DNA from: Phytophthora colocasiae
Lineage: Eukaryota; Oomycota; Peronosporomycetes; Peronosporales; Peronosporaceae
Reading direction: 5' to 3'
Assembly: GCA_018806915.1 (NCBI GenBank)
Contig: JAGKQI010000078.1
Location: 496,001-560,000, forward strand
Length of the DNA: 64,000 nucleotides
Shown here one piece after another: positions 1 to 11,234 of the stretch. The notes under the pieces are model-generated. The model saw nothing but the letters and a program-made list of their open reading frames with translations. It ran no database searches and was not told the origin of the DNA. Each line of letters begins with the position of its first letter. Position 1 is the stretch's first letter. The position numbers and the translations under genes were made by a program.

Positions 1-1180
1 TCCGAAGCAGATATTCGCGGGAAGTTGCATGCCGAAGTACGTTCATAATTCTTTGCTTCTTGGATCGTTTTTTTTCCTCATACAATGTTTTATTAGGCCT
101 CATTTATCAAAGTCATCGGCTCTGAAAGCCGTCTGTTGTGAAGTGGGCAAATCTGCTCGATGGTCTTCTTATCGTTCGAGAGGGGAACTCTTGCCAATTC
201 TCGCCTTGTGGACTAAGATCTCCCCAGATATGTCCATCTCTTTTTCTCTTAGTGGAGCTCTCTCTGAACCACAAGAAAGTGCTCGTGCTTTTTCATTCAA
301 CTCTGAGACTGCAGGAGATCCAACTGAGTTTCTTACGCGATCAATGGAAGCTTATCACGGGTTTCTTCCTCAAAACTACGTGAAATCCAAGCAGAGAGCT
401 GGTTACGATGATAAAATCTCGACTCCAAAAAAAGGTCATGCAATGCCCGACGAACAAAGTGTCGCGTGATCAACTGTATTGGCACTGGCAAAGGAACTTC
501 CAAGCCGGAACCAGTGGCGATGGCTGTTCGTTCGTGGTGAAGCCGTGTCTCGTATCTCTTCCGCGTGGGTTCCTCCTCGTCAATCTCGGACAGGTGAAAA
601 CAAAAGGCGATTTGTGGCGTCACGTGTGCAAAAGCAACGTTGAAGTGTCGGTCGCTACTGCTGAGCTGTTGTTTTTATCGTTCTAAGGATCTACTTCACT
701 TTACATTGGGGTTGTCAGTTGAAAGTTGTCCGTACTCGCAATTTCTACCGCAACTTCAGCATGGAGATTGCGTTAATGGACAAGCAAGAGGAAATACTGA
801 CGAATTTGATACGCGCGCCTAGACCTCCTGGGTGGGAGAGGAAACCTCGAATTTATTGGAGCTTACTTCGTGCAAAGATACTCCCTGGAGTAAATTCACT
901 TTGTGGAGAGTGCTACGAGGCTGTACGTGACCCAGTTACGGCGAAGAATAGCACTCTTTATGATGGACTTGCAGTAAACGCAAATACGTCAATTGTGTTT
1001 AACAATTACGTGGTGCCCCAACTAGGTTCGGAGGAAACACAAGTCCGTCACGAGCATGATCCGAAGTACGTCCATGGTGCGGGCACCACTTGTAGAAACT
1101 CGAGAAACCAGGCATACTTTCAATAAACGGTAGTAGACTGTCCGCTAAAAGGTAATCAACTACTTTCTTCTTCTTCCTCT
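1..1180 (+). pseudogene. T1: 3' fragment of TPR/cNMP-domain gene, degenerate
   Basis: This is the 3' part of gene T. It starts in the exon before the intron whose 5' splice site is GTACGT (near 36) and whose 3' end is TTATTAG (near 97). The following exon encodes the second cNMP-like domain, recognisable from DGLLIVREG-like coding and the SISFSLSGALSEP segment. Compared with T3 (13197-14100) and T5, this stretch carries an extra single base about every 25-30 nt, so no frame stays open. After about 990 most of the T 3' end is missing. The last part (1138-1180) matches the T3 3' end at 16026-16060. The single-base insertions may be read errors rather than decay. The function of T is not established: TPRs bind proteins and cNMP domains sense cyclic nucleotides, and nothing more can be read here. 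Confidence 0.75.
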
Positions 1181-1202
1181 CAACCTGTTTGAAGAACAAC
1201 AA

Positions 1203-3968
1203 CTATTTTTTCCTATCGTCTGGTTCGATAATCCATTCCACAGCTTCCGTACTGCATCTGACTGTGACAATTCCAATACCATCCTCCTTCCAACTAGCAA
1301 TTCTCTCTTGGACCTTGTCCTCCTTCGTATTAACCTTGTCCTCCTTCGTATCCTCCTTCGTTTTGAAATTTCGGAGTTCCTTGCAAAACACGAGCGCAAG
1401 ATCCCAGTTATGCCACTTTGGCTTTCGCGTATCATCTTTCCTTGCACGCCCTGTATACTTCGCATTGAAACCATCAATGATTGTTGCCATCGTGTCACTC
1501 CCATTCCTTCCCGGTAGTTCTTGCATTCGCAAACGAATAGTGGTTCGCCATTGATGACTATCCCATCCTGGAGCCTAGGAGCCGTCACGTAACAATCCAA
1601 TCTCTCGAAGTTCTGTGCGCGAAAAAGATGACCGAAGTTGCAGGCATTGTTACCGTCACCATTGAGGCCAACAAGATATTCCGGCCACTCCGCGTTAGGC
1701 GGACCCAAAAACGGGATCAACATACCTGCGAACTTTTGCTTTAAACCAGCGTATCTCTCCAACAACAACGCACTGGCATCAAAGTTGTATACACTCTGGA
1801 ACGTCTCGTGCTGAAATTCACCCAGTAAGTCGGAGAAGAAATCGTTAAAGGTAGTTCCTCTCACACCATTTCTTCTCGAAGCACAGAAAAGCGCATGGGC
1901 GACCGCGTTCTCGAGTTCGTTCCCATCGTTACTAGGAGCATTCGTGTTACTATGGGAGGGAGAGCCCATTCCTGAGCGATACTCTTCAAAATGAAAGCTG
2001 TTGAATATTCTTTATCATCGACAGAGTCGTAATACGCCGACCGCTTCCACCAAGCACTGCCAGGTACAGCAGCACATCTTCCTCAACCACTGGAAATCGA
2101 CAGGCTGGCCTCCAAGGGGTTATTGCCTTTCTATACTGAAGGCTGCGCCTTGATACATCCACATCAGTAATATCTTCGTCGGCCAAGTTTGCAAAATGCA
2201 TTTTCATGTACGCAATCCCCACGTTCAACCTTTTCGCCGGACGTTTATCCGTGCTGTCATCACTGGAAGCTGGGCGCTTCTTACTAGGACGTTTACTCTT
2301 GCTGCCACCACTAGTACCTGGAAGCATTTTACCAGGAGATTTACGCGGGTTGCCACCACCAGTCGCTGGATGTGCTGACGGCACTGAACGTCCTGATAGA
2401 ACGCACCCATCAAGAATCTTGAAATCAGTAACTTTAGTCTCGGCATTGGTGTACGATAGTGCCCTCAACTGTGCGGATCTCCCCTCCGGAGTGCTCATAA
2501 TTTTTCGCACTTTGAACCTTGGCATTTACATTCTCGAACGTGTAGTCTAGTAAGTCAGCCGCCAAATGTTTCATCAACTTCCAGAACGAATTGTGACACA
2601 GCGTCCACGAAATACCGAGAAAACAGACCACGAGAATTCTTGGCAATGAAGTCCACGGCCGAGTACAATTCTATCGTCCTCTCCCATGCTTTTTTCTTCG
2701 CCGGATCCGAAAGGGATAGATTGATAAGCTGGGAAACGAGGCACAACACTCATCCACCAATGAGGGTCTACGCGACTGCGTACTGACTGACTAACCAAGT
2801 TCGAGATCTTGGCGTCGGTACCCATTACAATCACTACCAGCCCACAAGCGCGAAAGACATTCCGTTGAAATGCCACTTTTTCTTTATGTAAACGTCTTTG
2901 CTGATGGGCGGCATTTCATCAGAATGAAGAATGGTAACACTTTTCCATCTTTCTCCATTTGAAAGCACAGCTTTGATCAAGCTTCCCGATCACGCTTAGC
3001 CACTCTGAACGTTTTCTTTTCAACGCGGATCATCTGCGCGCCAACGTTAGCACGGGAACAGTACTCCAACAGTTCGATAATGAAGCCATACGTCCACAGT
3101 TCTTTATTCGCGTAAAAATCGGAATTGCAGGACAAAACCACTTCTTCTGTGGGGGTATACAGCTCATCCTTCTCAACGACAGAGTTGAAGGCCTTCGCAA
3201 TCGATAAGAAGTTCTCGTAGACGTGCTGATTCTGGCCCTGTAAACAATGAAGAGGCCAATAAAACCAAGGTCGTGTGCTTCCGTCGCCTCCTAAAGCAAA
3301 CGCTAGATTTGCCAGATTTCCCCATTCCAGATGACCCTTCCACGCAGATGAAAGGTTTGGGAAAAGAAACTGTCTGAAGACAGTCTGCAAAGGGCTCCTC
3401 CTTGTAGGAATAAATTTCGTCGATCTTGGTGAGTATCGGACCACAGTACTGTTGGCAGTTGTTCTGGATCTCTACACCAAGTCTTTGGTAATACGCCAGC
3501 TCATCCGTGAGACTTGGAACTCGACTCTCGTTCACCACAATGGTAGTCAGGATACCTGGAACCACCACCAGTATGTGGATTTGATCCGCTTGCGGAGTGT
3601 CCATGTCTTCCAGGCACTTAGAAATCAGACTCTCCCCCCGTAGCTCTTTGTCTTCATGTATTAGAGATTCGACGAGAGTAGTCTTCCCGCCCTTCTTCAG
3701 CTTCTCCACGTCTTCAGAGCCGGACTCGAGCCACGCCCCGCCCTTCTTCGCCAGGAAGAGCTGTAGCTCATCAGCAGGAAACTGATACTTCTTCTTGTTA
3801 CTATCGCCGTCTTCAACTTGCTCACCTTCGCATCATCGTTGATCTCACATCAAACGAGCTTCCCACCCGACCCACGATCACGCACTGTAGTGACAGCGTA
3901 TGTTTTCCCACGTTGTTTCTTCTTGGAGCTTTCTTATAGAGCTCAGATATTTTACGCAGAAGTTCCAT
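1203..3968 (-). pseudogene. CRN-1: divergent Crinkler NTPase-nuclease pseudogene
   Basis: Crinkler homologue read from an ATG at 3968 down to a TAG at 1203-1205. The header (LQLFLAK, near 3760), the HILVVVPG motif, a GSSGMGKS P-loop, a KRPAKRL-type nuclear localisation signal and a PD-(D/E)XK core (LDCY followed by CECK) are all recognisable, but in at least five frames. The P-loop region differs from the other copies: the residues after GMGKS are scrambled. The C terminus is a separate lineage with a KEDTKEDK-like repeat and the ending IIEPDDRKK instead of the usual tail. CRN proteins are secreted oomycete effectors that act in host nuclei, and the nuclease type is thought to cut nucleic acid. 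This copy cannot make one. It is the most diverged copy in the window. Confidence 0.85.
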
Positions 3969-4232
3969 CTTTCTTTTAAAGAGGCGAAGAATTTGTAGGA
4001 AGGGAGGAAGAATTGTATCGTACTTAACGAAATCCTTGGAATGAAGGTCATCAAAACCGGTTAACCCTTTAAAAAGTCCATCCTACTGAGTACTGTGAAG
4101 TAACAGCTCACGCTCACATCTCTCTTGGAGATGTTAACCGGTTTTGATGACCTTCATTCCAAGGATTTCGTTGACAAAGTACGATACAATTCTTCCTCCT
4201 TCCTACAAATTCTTCGCCTCTTTAAAAGAAAG
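3969..4232. repeat. Head-to-head inverted-repeat junction between CRN-1 and CRN-2
   Basis: The 5' flanks of CRN-1 (read on minus) and CRN-2 (read on plus) are inverted copies of each other. The string from the cytosine-rich leader through AACGAAATCCTTGGAATGAA and AAAACCGGTTAAC reappears reversed at about 4130-4200. The arms continue into the genes, so the whole inverted repeat spans roughly 1.2-6.9 kb at moderate identity. The unpaired centre (about 4071-4130) holds a short spacer that also occurs upstream of CRN-6 at 34174-34241. No gene lies here. It is a shared divergent promoter region if either gene was ever expressed. Confidence 0.8.
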
Positions 4233-6879
4233 ATGGAACTTCTGCGTAAAATATCTGAGCTCTAAGAAGCTCCAAGAAGAAACCAACGTGGAAAACATAC
4301 GCTATCACTACAGTGCGTGATCGTTGGTCAGGTGGGAAGCTCGTTTGATGTGGAGATCAACGATGGTGCGAAGGTGAGCAAGTTAAAGAGGGTGATAAGT
4401 AACGAGAAGAAGTATCAGTTTCCTGCTGATGAGCTACAGCTCTTCCTGGCGAAGAAGGGTGGGGCGTGGATCGAGTCCGACTCCGAAGATGTGGAGAAGC
4501 TGAAGAAGGGCGGGAAGACTACTCTCGTCGAATCTCTAATACATGAAGGCAAAGAGCTACAGGAGGAGAATCTGATTTCTGAGTGCCTGGAAGACATGGA
4601 CACTCCGAAAGCGAAACAAATCCACATACTGGTGGTGGTTCCAGGTATCCTGACTACCATTGTGGTGCACGAGAGTCGAATTCCAAGTCTCACGGATGAG
4701 CTGGCGTATTACCAAAGACTTGGTGTAGAGATCCAGAACAACTGCCAACAGTACTGTGGTCCGATTCTCACCAAGATCGACGAAATTTTTAAGGAGCCAC
4801 ATCCAAAACCTTTTATCTATGTTGGTGGGTCATCTGGAATGGGGAAGACGCAGCTGGCGTTTGCTTTGGGGGGTGAAGGACGCAAACAACGACCATGGTT
4901 TTATTGGCCTCTTGGTGCCACCGGAATTGATTGCCAAAAGGTCTAAAAAAACTTCTCATCGATTGCGGATGCCTTCGGCTCGATGGTCAAGAAGGATGAC
5001 GTGGATAACCCTGAAGAACGAAGAAGAGGTTTTGTCCTGCAATTCCGATATTTACGTGAAGAAGGAACTGTGGACGTATGGCTTCATTATTGAACTGTTG
5101 GAGTACTGTTCCCGTGCCAACGTTGGCGCCCAGATGATCCGCGTTGTAAACAAAACGTTCCGAGTAGCCAAGCGTGATCGGGAAGCTGTCAAAGCTGTGC
5201 TTTGTCAAATGGAGAAAGATGGAAAAGTGTTACCGTTCTTCATTCTGGATGAAATGACGCCAACCAGGGAGAGATTATCAGCGTTTCAACTGAATGTATT
5301 TCGTGCTTGTGGGCTGGTCGTGGTTGCTATGGGTACCGACGCCAAGATCTCGAACTTGGTTACATGTAATCAGTCAGAACGAAGTCGCATAGACTCTGAC
5401 TGGTGGATGAGTGTTGTGCCTCGTTTCCCAGCTTACCAATCTATCCCCCTTTCGGATCCGGCGAAGCAAAAAGCATGGGAGAGGGTGATAGAATTGTACT
5501 CGGTCGTGGACCTCATTGCCAAGAATTCTCGTGGTTTGTTTTCTCGGTATTTCGTGGACGCTGTGTCACAATTCGTTCTAGAAGTTGCTGGAAATGAAAC
5601 ATTCGAGTTGGCCGACTTGCTAGACAATGCGTTCGAGGCTATACATGCCAAGCTTCTGATGGTGAAAGGTTTCATGTGCACTCCGCATGGGAGACATGCA
5701 CAGATGAAGGCATTATCGTACGACAGTGAAGCTATTGATTTCAAGATTCTTGATGGATGTGTTTACGGCACTGAAAGTCCTGATAGAACGCATCCAGCTA
5801 CTGGTGGTGACAGCATGAGTGAACTTTCTGGTCAGAAGCGCCCAGCTTCCAGTGATGACAGCACGGATAAACGTCCCGCGAAAAGATTAAAAGTGGGGAT
5901 TGCGGGCATGAATCTCCATTTTGCAAACTTGGACGACGAAGATATTATTGATGTGGATGTATCAAGGCGCAGCCTTCAGTATAGAAAGACAATAACCCCT
6001 TGGAGGCCAGCCTGTCGATTTCCAGTCGTGGAGAAGGATGTGCTGCTGTACCTGGCAGTGCTTGGTGGGAAGCGGTCAGCGTATTACGACTCCGACGATG
6101 ATAAAGAATATTCAACAGCTTTCATTTTTGAAGAGTATCGCTCAGGAATGGGCTCTCCCTCCCATAGTAACACGAACGCTGCTAATAACGATGGGAATGA
6201 ACTCGAGAACGCGGTCACCCATGCCCTTTTCTGTGCTTCGAGAAGAAATGGTGTGCGAGGAACCAACTTTAACGATTTCTTCTCCGATTTACTGGGTGAA
6301 TTTCAGCACGAGACGTTTCAGAGTGTATACAACTTTGATGCCAGTGCGTTGTTGTTGGAGAGATACACTGGTTTAAAGCAAAAGTTCGCAGGTATGTTGA
6401 TCCCGGTTTTGGGTCCACCTAACGCGGAATGGCCGGAATATCTTGTTGACCTCAACGGTGACGGTCACAATGCCTGCAACTTCGGTCATCTTTTTCGCAC
6501 TCAGAACTTCGAGAGATTGGATTGTTACGTGATGGTCCCTGGAGATACCAATCCACTGTTCATTTGTGAATATAAACATTGGAGGATGAAACTTGACAGT
6601 GGTGCGCTGAAGAAAATCATCGAGGGTTTGAATGGTGAGTGCACAGGGCCTGAAAAGGAGGGTGGTCAGCGAAAGCTAAAGTGGAAAAAGTGGAATCTTG
6701 CGCTCGTCTTTTGCCAGGAGCTCACTCATTTTCAGCAGGATAGCATAAGTGGTTGGAAGTCGCCTGGTCTTGGTATCGTCACGGTCGATTGCAACACTGG
6801 GGTGGTGAAGTGGATTGTCGACCCTGTAGCTGGGGAGAAATTGGTAATTGTGCTTCAGATAGGGATTGTGCTTTCTTGA
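4233..6879 (+). pseudogene. CRN-2: Crinkler NTPase-nuclease pseudogene
   Basis: The ATG at 4233 opens a header that hits a TAA after ten codons, because two bases are missing from the GAGCTCTATAAG found in CRN-6. The header frame resumes and carries LQLFLAK (near 4437), HILVVVPG (near 4625) and the P-loop GGSSGMGKT (near 4828). A second lesion is TAC to TAA at 4944-4946. A third is an extra C in the GAA run near 5012. After about 5030 the frame stays open to the TGA at 6877-6879, through the Walker-B-like FFILDEM, the NLS KRPAKRLKV and the nuclease motifs NELENAV, LDCYV and CEYK. The protein would be a nuclear effector nuclease, but this copy is broken three times. The TAA is shared with CRN-3. 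Confidence 0.88.
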
Positions 6880-7418
6880 AAGTTTCTACTGTGACCCCGC
6901 TCTGGCAGTTATGGTGGGGGGATGCGTATGTCTCCAAACGAAACTAACACGTCATCACCTTTGACTCAAAGGCTTTGAGAACGTCCATGGGACGGTTTCA
7001 AACGACTTTTTTTTAATGGATAGACAGCAGTGATCGCGTTTAAGGTTTCAATTAAGTATGGCTGAAGAAGAAATGTGGCGCAATTGAAAACTCAAATAAA
7101 CATACTTTCTTTTTGAATGTAGTTGTGCTGGATGGGAGACTTAAAAACACCAGTAAGGAGAGTAAAGATGGGAAAACCACACAAGTTCCACGGATACAGC
7201 GATTCCGCAGACAGCACAACAAACGAGAAATCGTCGGGGAAGGTGTATCACCTGTCATTGCCTGCTTTTCACGAAAGACTGCATTCTCCAGCTCATCATC
7301 GGAATTTTCTATTGAGATGGAAACCATTTCATTCTCTTTGGATAATTCTGTAAGTTTTGGTTGGGGAACCCAAGAATAGTGAGAATAGTTTTTCAAAGAA
7401 AAAATATACGCTTCCACG
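6880..7418 (+). other. CRN-2 3' flank and T2 5' flank with a T2-specific insert
   Basis: The first 180 nt are the CRN 3' flank shared by all copies. From about 7050 the T leader begins with ATGGCTGAAGAAG, but that short frame stops quickly. Between about 7117 and 7310 this copy has roughly 190 nt that T3, T4, T5 and T7 do not have. They replace the GTGGAACAACAGCTAAAATC segment of the other leaders. The insert is open in one frame, but no family is recognised in it. Confidence 0.6.
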
Positions 7419-8097
7419 ATGTACGGACCTCCATTAGCTTCTGAATCACCGAGGACGATCGTATCAGCGAGAACTTACAGTGACGGAAGTAGAATAGGAA
7501 CTACCCGTGGATCGTCAGCACCTCATCGTAAACTTCGTCAGGAATTATCCTACCCAGCTACAGCTCAATGGGCCTTCTTGACGTCTATCGATTGTCGTCA
7601 ACATCGAAGTATTCTACCTTCCAGACCGTCTACAGCTCGAGCAACTTCATCGGAACCTACAAAACTACCGAAACGACCTGCTACTGGTCGAAGAATCTAG
7701 AGTCAACTTTGTCAGGAGCAAATGGAAGTTCTTACACCAAGAACAGCCGTTGTAGCGATACAAGAAGCTGTTAAACGAGAAGGAAACCGGAACAGTATGT
7801 GGATCCACTTATTGGGAGAAGTGTAGAGCCTCGAGGTCAACTTGGTCGTGGGAGGAGCAGAGAAGGAGTAGAAAGCAAAACACTTGAGCTTTTATCCAGA
7901 GCTCGAGCAATTTCTACCATGAACGCTACGGAACGTCTTCGAGTGAAAGCTTTTCAAGCACGAGCTAACGGCGAATATGATCAAGCTATCAAGTTTTACA
8001 AGAGTTTATCCACTGCAAGACCTAGTGAGATCGAGGCAAAATTCCATTTAGCTGTTTGTCTGGAACGAACTGGTCAATTTAATGCCGCGTTGTCAAC
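7419..8097 (+). pseudogene. T2: 5' fragment of TPR/cNMP gene
   Basis: Starts at the family ATG (protein begins MYGPPLAS) and keeps a basic, Ser/Arg-rich N-terminal region of about 95 codons. It then meets TAG at 7698-7700, where T3 has AAG. One base is missing near 7789 (ACCGG against ACCAGG), and the frame resumes into the first TPR segment. Homology to T stops after GTTGTCAAC at about 8097, inside the TPR region, and CRN-3 sequence follows. The rest of T is absent. The nonsense codon and the one-base deletion are both shared with T5, so T2 and T5 are sister copies or were homogenised. Confidence 0.85.
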
Positions 8098-8222
8098 TTA
8101 CTTCCGTTTCGTAGCGGAATGTCTCTTTTCTTCCTGGAATATTGACCGCATCATTTGCTGTCAGACCCGATATTTATCAACGAACGCCCCAAACGTCAAT
8201 CCTTCATTCCAAAATCCTCAAG
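8098..8222 (+). promoter_or_regulatory. CRN-3 5' region with oomycete-type initiator
   Basis: About 125 nt join truncated T2 to the CRN-3 start codon. TCATTCC at 8204-8210, followed by AAAATCC, fits the oomycete initiator (TCATTYY followed by a CAWTTT-like flank) and lies 13 nt before the ATG at 8223. Most of the rest is unlike the flanks of CRN-2, CRN-5 and CRN-6, so this copy has its own upstream sequence. Confidence 0.45.
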
Positions 8223-10956
8223 ATGAAGAACAAGGCGGAACTGCTGCGTAAGATATCTGAGCTCTACAAGAAGCTCGAAGAAAAAAACAGCGAGGACAAG
8301 CTGACGCTGTCACTACAGTGCGTGATCGTGGGTCGGGTGGGAAGCTCGTTTGATGTGGAGATCAACGATGATGCGAAGGTGAGCAAGTTGAAGACGGCGA
8401 TAAGTAACAAGAAGAAGTATCAGTTTCCTGCTCATGAGCTACAGCTCTTCCTGGCGAAGAATGACGGGGCGTGGCTCGAGTCCGACTCCGAAGATGTGAA
8501 GAAGCTGAAGAAGGGCGGGAAGACTACTCTCGTCGAATCTCTAATCCATGAAGACAAAGAGCTACAGGAGGAGAATCTGATTTCTGAGTACCTGGAAGAC
8601 ATGGACACTCCGAAAGCGAATCAAATCCACATACTGGTGGTGGTTCCAGATATCCTGACTACCATTGTGGTGAACGAGAGTCGAATTCCAAGTCTCACGG
8701 ATGAGCTGGCGTATTACCAAAGACTTGGTGTAGAGATCCAGAACAACTGCCAACAGTACTGTGGTCCGATTCTCACCAAGATCGACGAAATTTATAAGGA
8801 GCCACATCCAAAACCTTTTATCTATGTTGGGGGGTCATCTGGAATGGGGAAGACGCAGCTGGCGTTTGCTTTCGGAGGCGACGGAAGTACACGACCGTGG
8901 TTTTATTGGCCTCTTGGTGCCACCGGAATTGATTGCCAAAAGGTCTAAAAAAACTTCTCATCGATTGCGGATGCCTTCGGCTCGATGGTCAAGAAGGATG
9001 ACGTGGATAACCCTGAAGAAGAAGCGGTTTTGTCCTGCAATTCCGATATTTACGTGAAGAAGGAACTGTGGACGTATGGCTTCATTATCGAACTGTTGGA
9101 GTACTGTTCCCGTGCTAACGTTGGCGCGCAGATGATTCGCGTTGTAAACAAAACGTTCCGAGTGGCCAAGCGTGATCGGGAAGCTGTCAAAGCTGTGCTT
9201 TCTCAAATGGAGAAAGATGGAAAAGTGTTACCGTTCTTCATTCTGGATGAAATGACGCCAACCAGGGAGAGATTATCAGCGTTTCAACTGAATGTATTTC
9301 GTGCTTGTGGGCTGGTCGTGGTTGCTATGGGTACCGACGCCAAGATCTCGAACTTGGTTACATGTAATCAGTCAGAACGAAGTCGCATAGACTCTGACTG
9401 GTGGATGAGTGTTGTGCCTCGTTTCCCAGCTTATCAATCTATCCCCCTTTCGGATCCGGCGAAGCAAAAAGCATGGGAGAGGGCGATAGAATTGTACTCG
9501 GTCGTGGACCTCATTGCCAAGAATTCTCGTGGTTTGTTTTCTCGGTATTTCGTGGACGCTGTGGCACAATTCGTTCTGGAAGTTGCTGGAAATGAAACAT
9601 TCGAGTTGGCCGACTTGCTAGACAATGCGTTCGAGGCTGTACATGCCAAGCTTCTGATGGTGAAAGCTTTCATGTGCACTCCGCATGGGAGACATGCACA
9701 GATGAAGGCATTATCGTACGACAGTGAAGCTATTGATTTCAAGATTCTTGATGGATGTGTTTACGGCACTGAAAGTCCTGATAGAACGCATCCAGCTACT
9801 GAGTGGTGACAGCATGAGTGAACTTTCTGGTCAGAAGCGCCCAGCTTCCAGTGATGACAGCACGGATAAACGTCCCGCGAAAAGATTAAAAGTGGGGATT
9901 GCGGGCATGAATCTCCATTTTGCAAACTTGGACGACGAAGATATTATTGATGTGGATGTATCAAGGCGCAGCCTTCAGTATAGAAAGACAACAACCCCTT
10001 GGAGGACAGCCTGTCGATTTCCAGTCGTGGAGAAGGATGTGCTGCTGTACCTAGCAGTGCTCGGTGGGAAGCGGTCAGCGTATTACGACTCCGTCGATGA
10101 TAAAGAATATTCTACAGCTTTCATTTTTGAAGAGTATCGCTCAGGAATGGGCTCTCCCTCCCATAGTAACACGAACGCTGCTAGTAACGATGGGAACGAA
10201 CTCGAGAACGCGGTCGCCCACGCGCTTTTCTGTGCTTCGAGAAGAAATGGTGTGCGAGGAACCAACTTTAACGATTTCTTCTCCGATTTACTGGGTGAAT
10301 TTCAGCACGAGACGTTCCAGAGTGTATACAACTTTGATGCCAGTGCGCTGTTGTTGGAGAGATACGCTGGTTTAAAGCAAAAGTTCGCAGGTATGTCGAT
10401 CCCGTTTTTGGGTCCGCCTAACGCGGAGTGGCCGGAATATCTTGTTGGCCTCAACGGTGACGGTCGCAATGCCTGCAACTTCGGTCATCTTTTTCGCACT
10501 CAGAACTTCGAGAGATTGGATTGTTACGTGATGGTCCCTGGAGATACCAATCCACTGTTCATTTGTGAATATAAACATTGGAGGATGAAACTTGACAGTG
10601 GTGCGCTGAAGAAAATCATCGAGGGTTTGAATTGTGAGTGTACAGAGCCTGAAAACGAGGGTGGTCAGCGAAAGCTGAAGTGGAAAAAGTGGGATCTTGC
10701 GCTCGTCTTTTGCCAGGAGCTCACTCATTTTCAGCAGGATAGCATAAGTGGTTGGAAGTCGCCTGGTCTTGGTATCGTCACGGTCGATTGCAACACTGGG
10801 GTGGTGAAGTGGATTGTCGAGCCTGTAGCTGGGGAGAAATTGGCAATTGTGCTTCAGATAGGGATTATTATTGCTTTCTTGAAAGTTTCTGCTGTGACCC
10901 CGCTCTGGCAGTTATGGTGGGGAGATACCGATGTCAACAACGAAACTATCACGTGA
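8223..10956 (+). pseudogene. CRN-3: Crinkler NTPase-nuclease, nonsense and frameshift
   Basis: This copy keeps a true ATG and an intact header: MKNKAELLRK start, LQLFLAK near 8442, HILVVVP near 8630, P-loop GGSSGMGKT near 8831. Translation would stop at TAA 8946-8948, giving about 241 residues that end just after the P-loop region. The same frame reopens from 8985 to about 9800. There two extra bases (CTACTGAGTGG against CTACTGGTGG) shift the frame. The remaining frame, with KRPAKRLKV NLS, NELENAV, LDCYV and CEYK, runs to 10956. The usual end (IGIVLS) is changed by a small insertion, adding about 26 residues. CRN effectors act in the host nucleus. A header-only product is conceivable but unproven. 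Confidence 0.88.
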
Positions 10957-11234
10957 TCACCTTTGAGAACGTCCATTGGACGGTTTGAAACGACTTGAAT
11001 AGCCAGCAGTGATCGCGTTTAAGGTTTCAATTAAGTATGGCTGAAGGCGAAGACTCAAATAAAAATATTTTCATTTTGAATGACCGGTGGAACAACAGCT
11101 AAAATCAAGAAAACTCGTCTCGTACTGGTATTGATATGGAAACCATTTCATTCTCTTGGATAATTCTGTATGTTTTGGTTGGGGAACCCAAGAATAGTGA
11201 GAATAGTTTTTCAAAGAAAATAAACGCTTCCACG
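10957..11234 (+). other. CRN-3 3' flank and T3 leader
   Basis: Shared intergenic unit between a CRN stop and the next T start. It is almost identical to 63158-63509 (CRN-7 to T7), which makes these two junctions the closest pair in the window. No gene is seen. A GAGATGGAAACC-like segment before the ATG was considered an upstream start but is out of frame. Confidence 0.6.

Noticed and set aside
8562..8807. Recurrent 81-codon frame opposite the CRN header (also at 4557, 18279, 25361, 33505, 60827)
   Set aside because: It recurs only because the CRN sequence recurs, and it overlaps the conserved coding frame in antisense.
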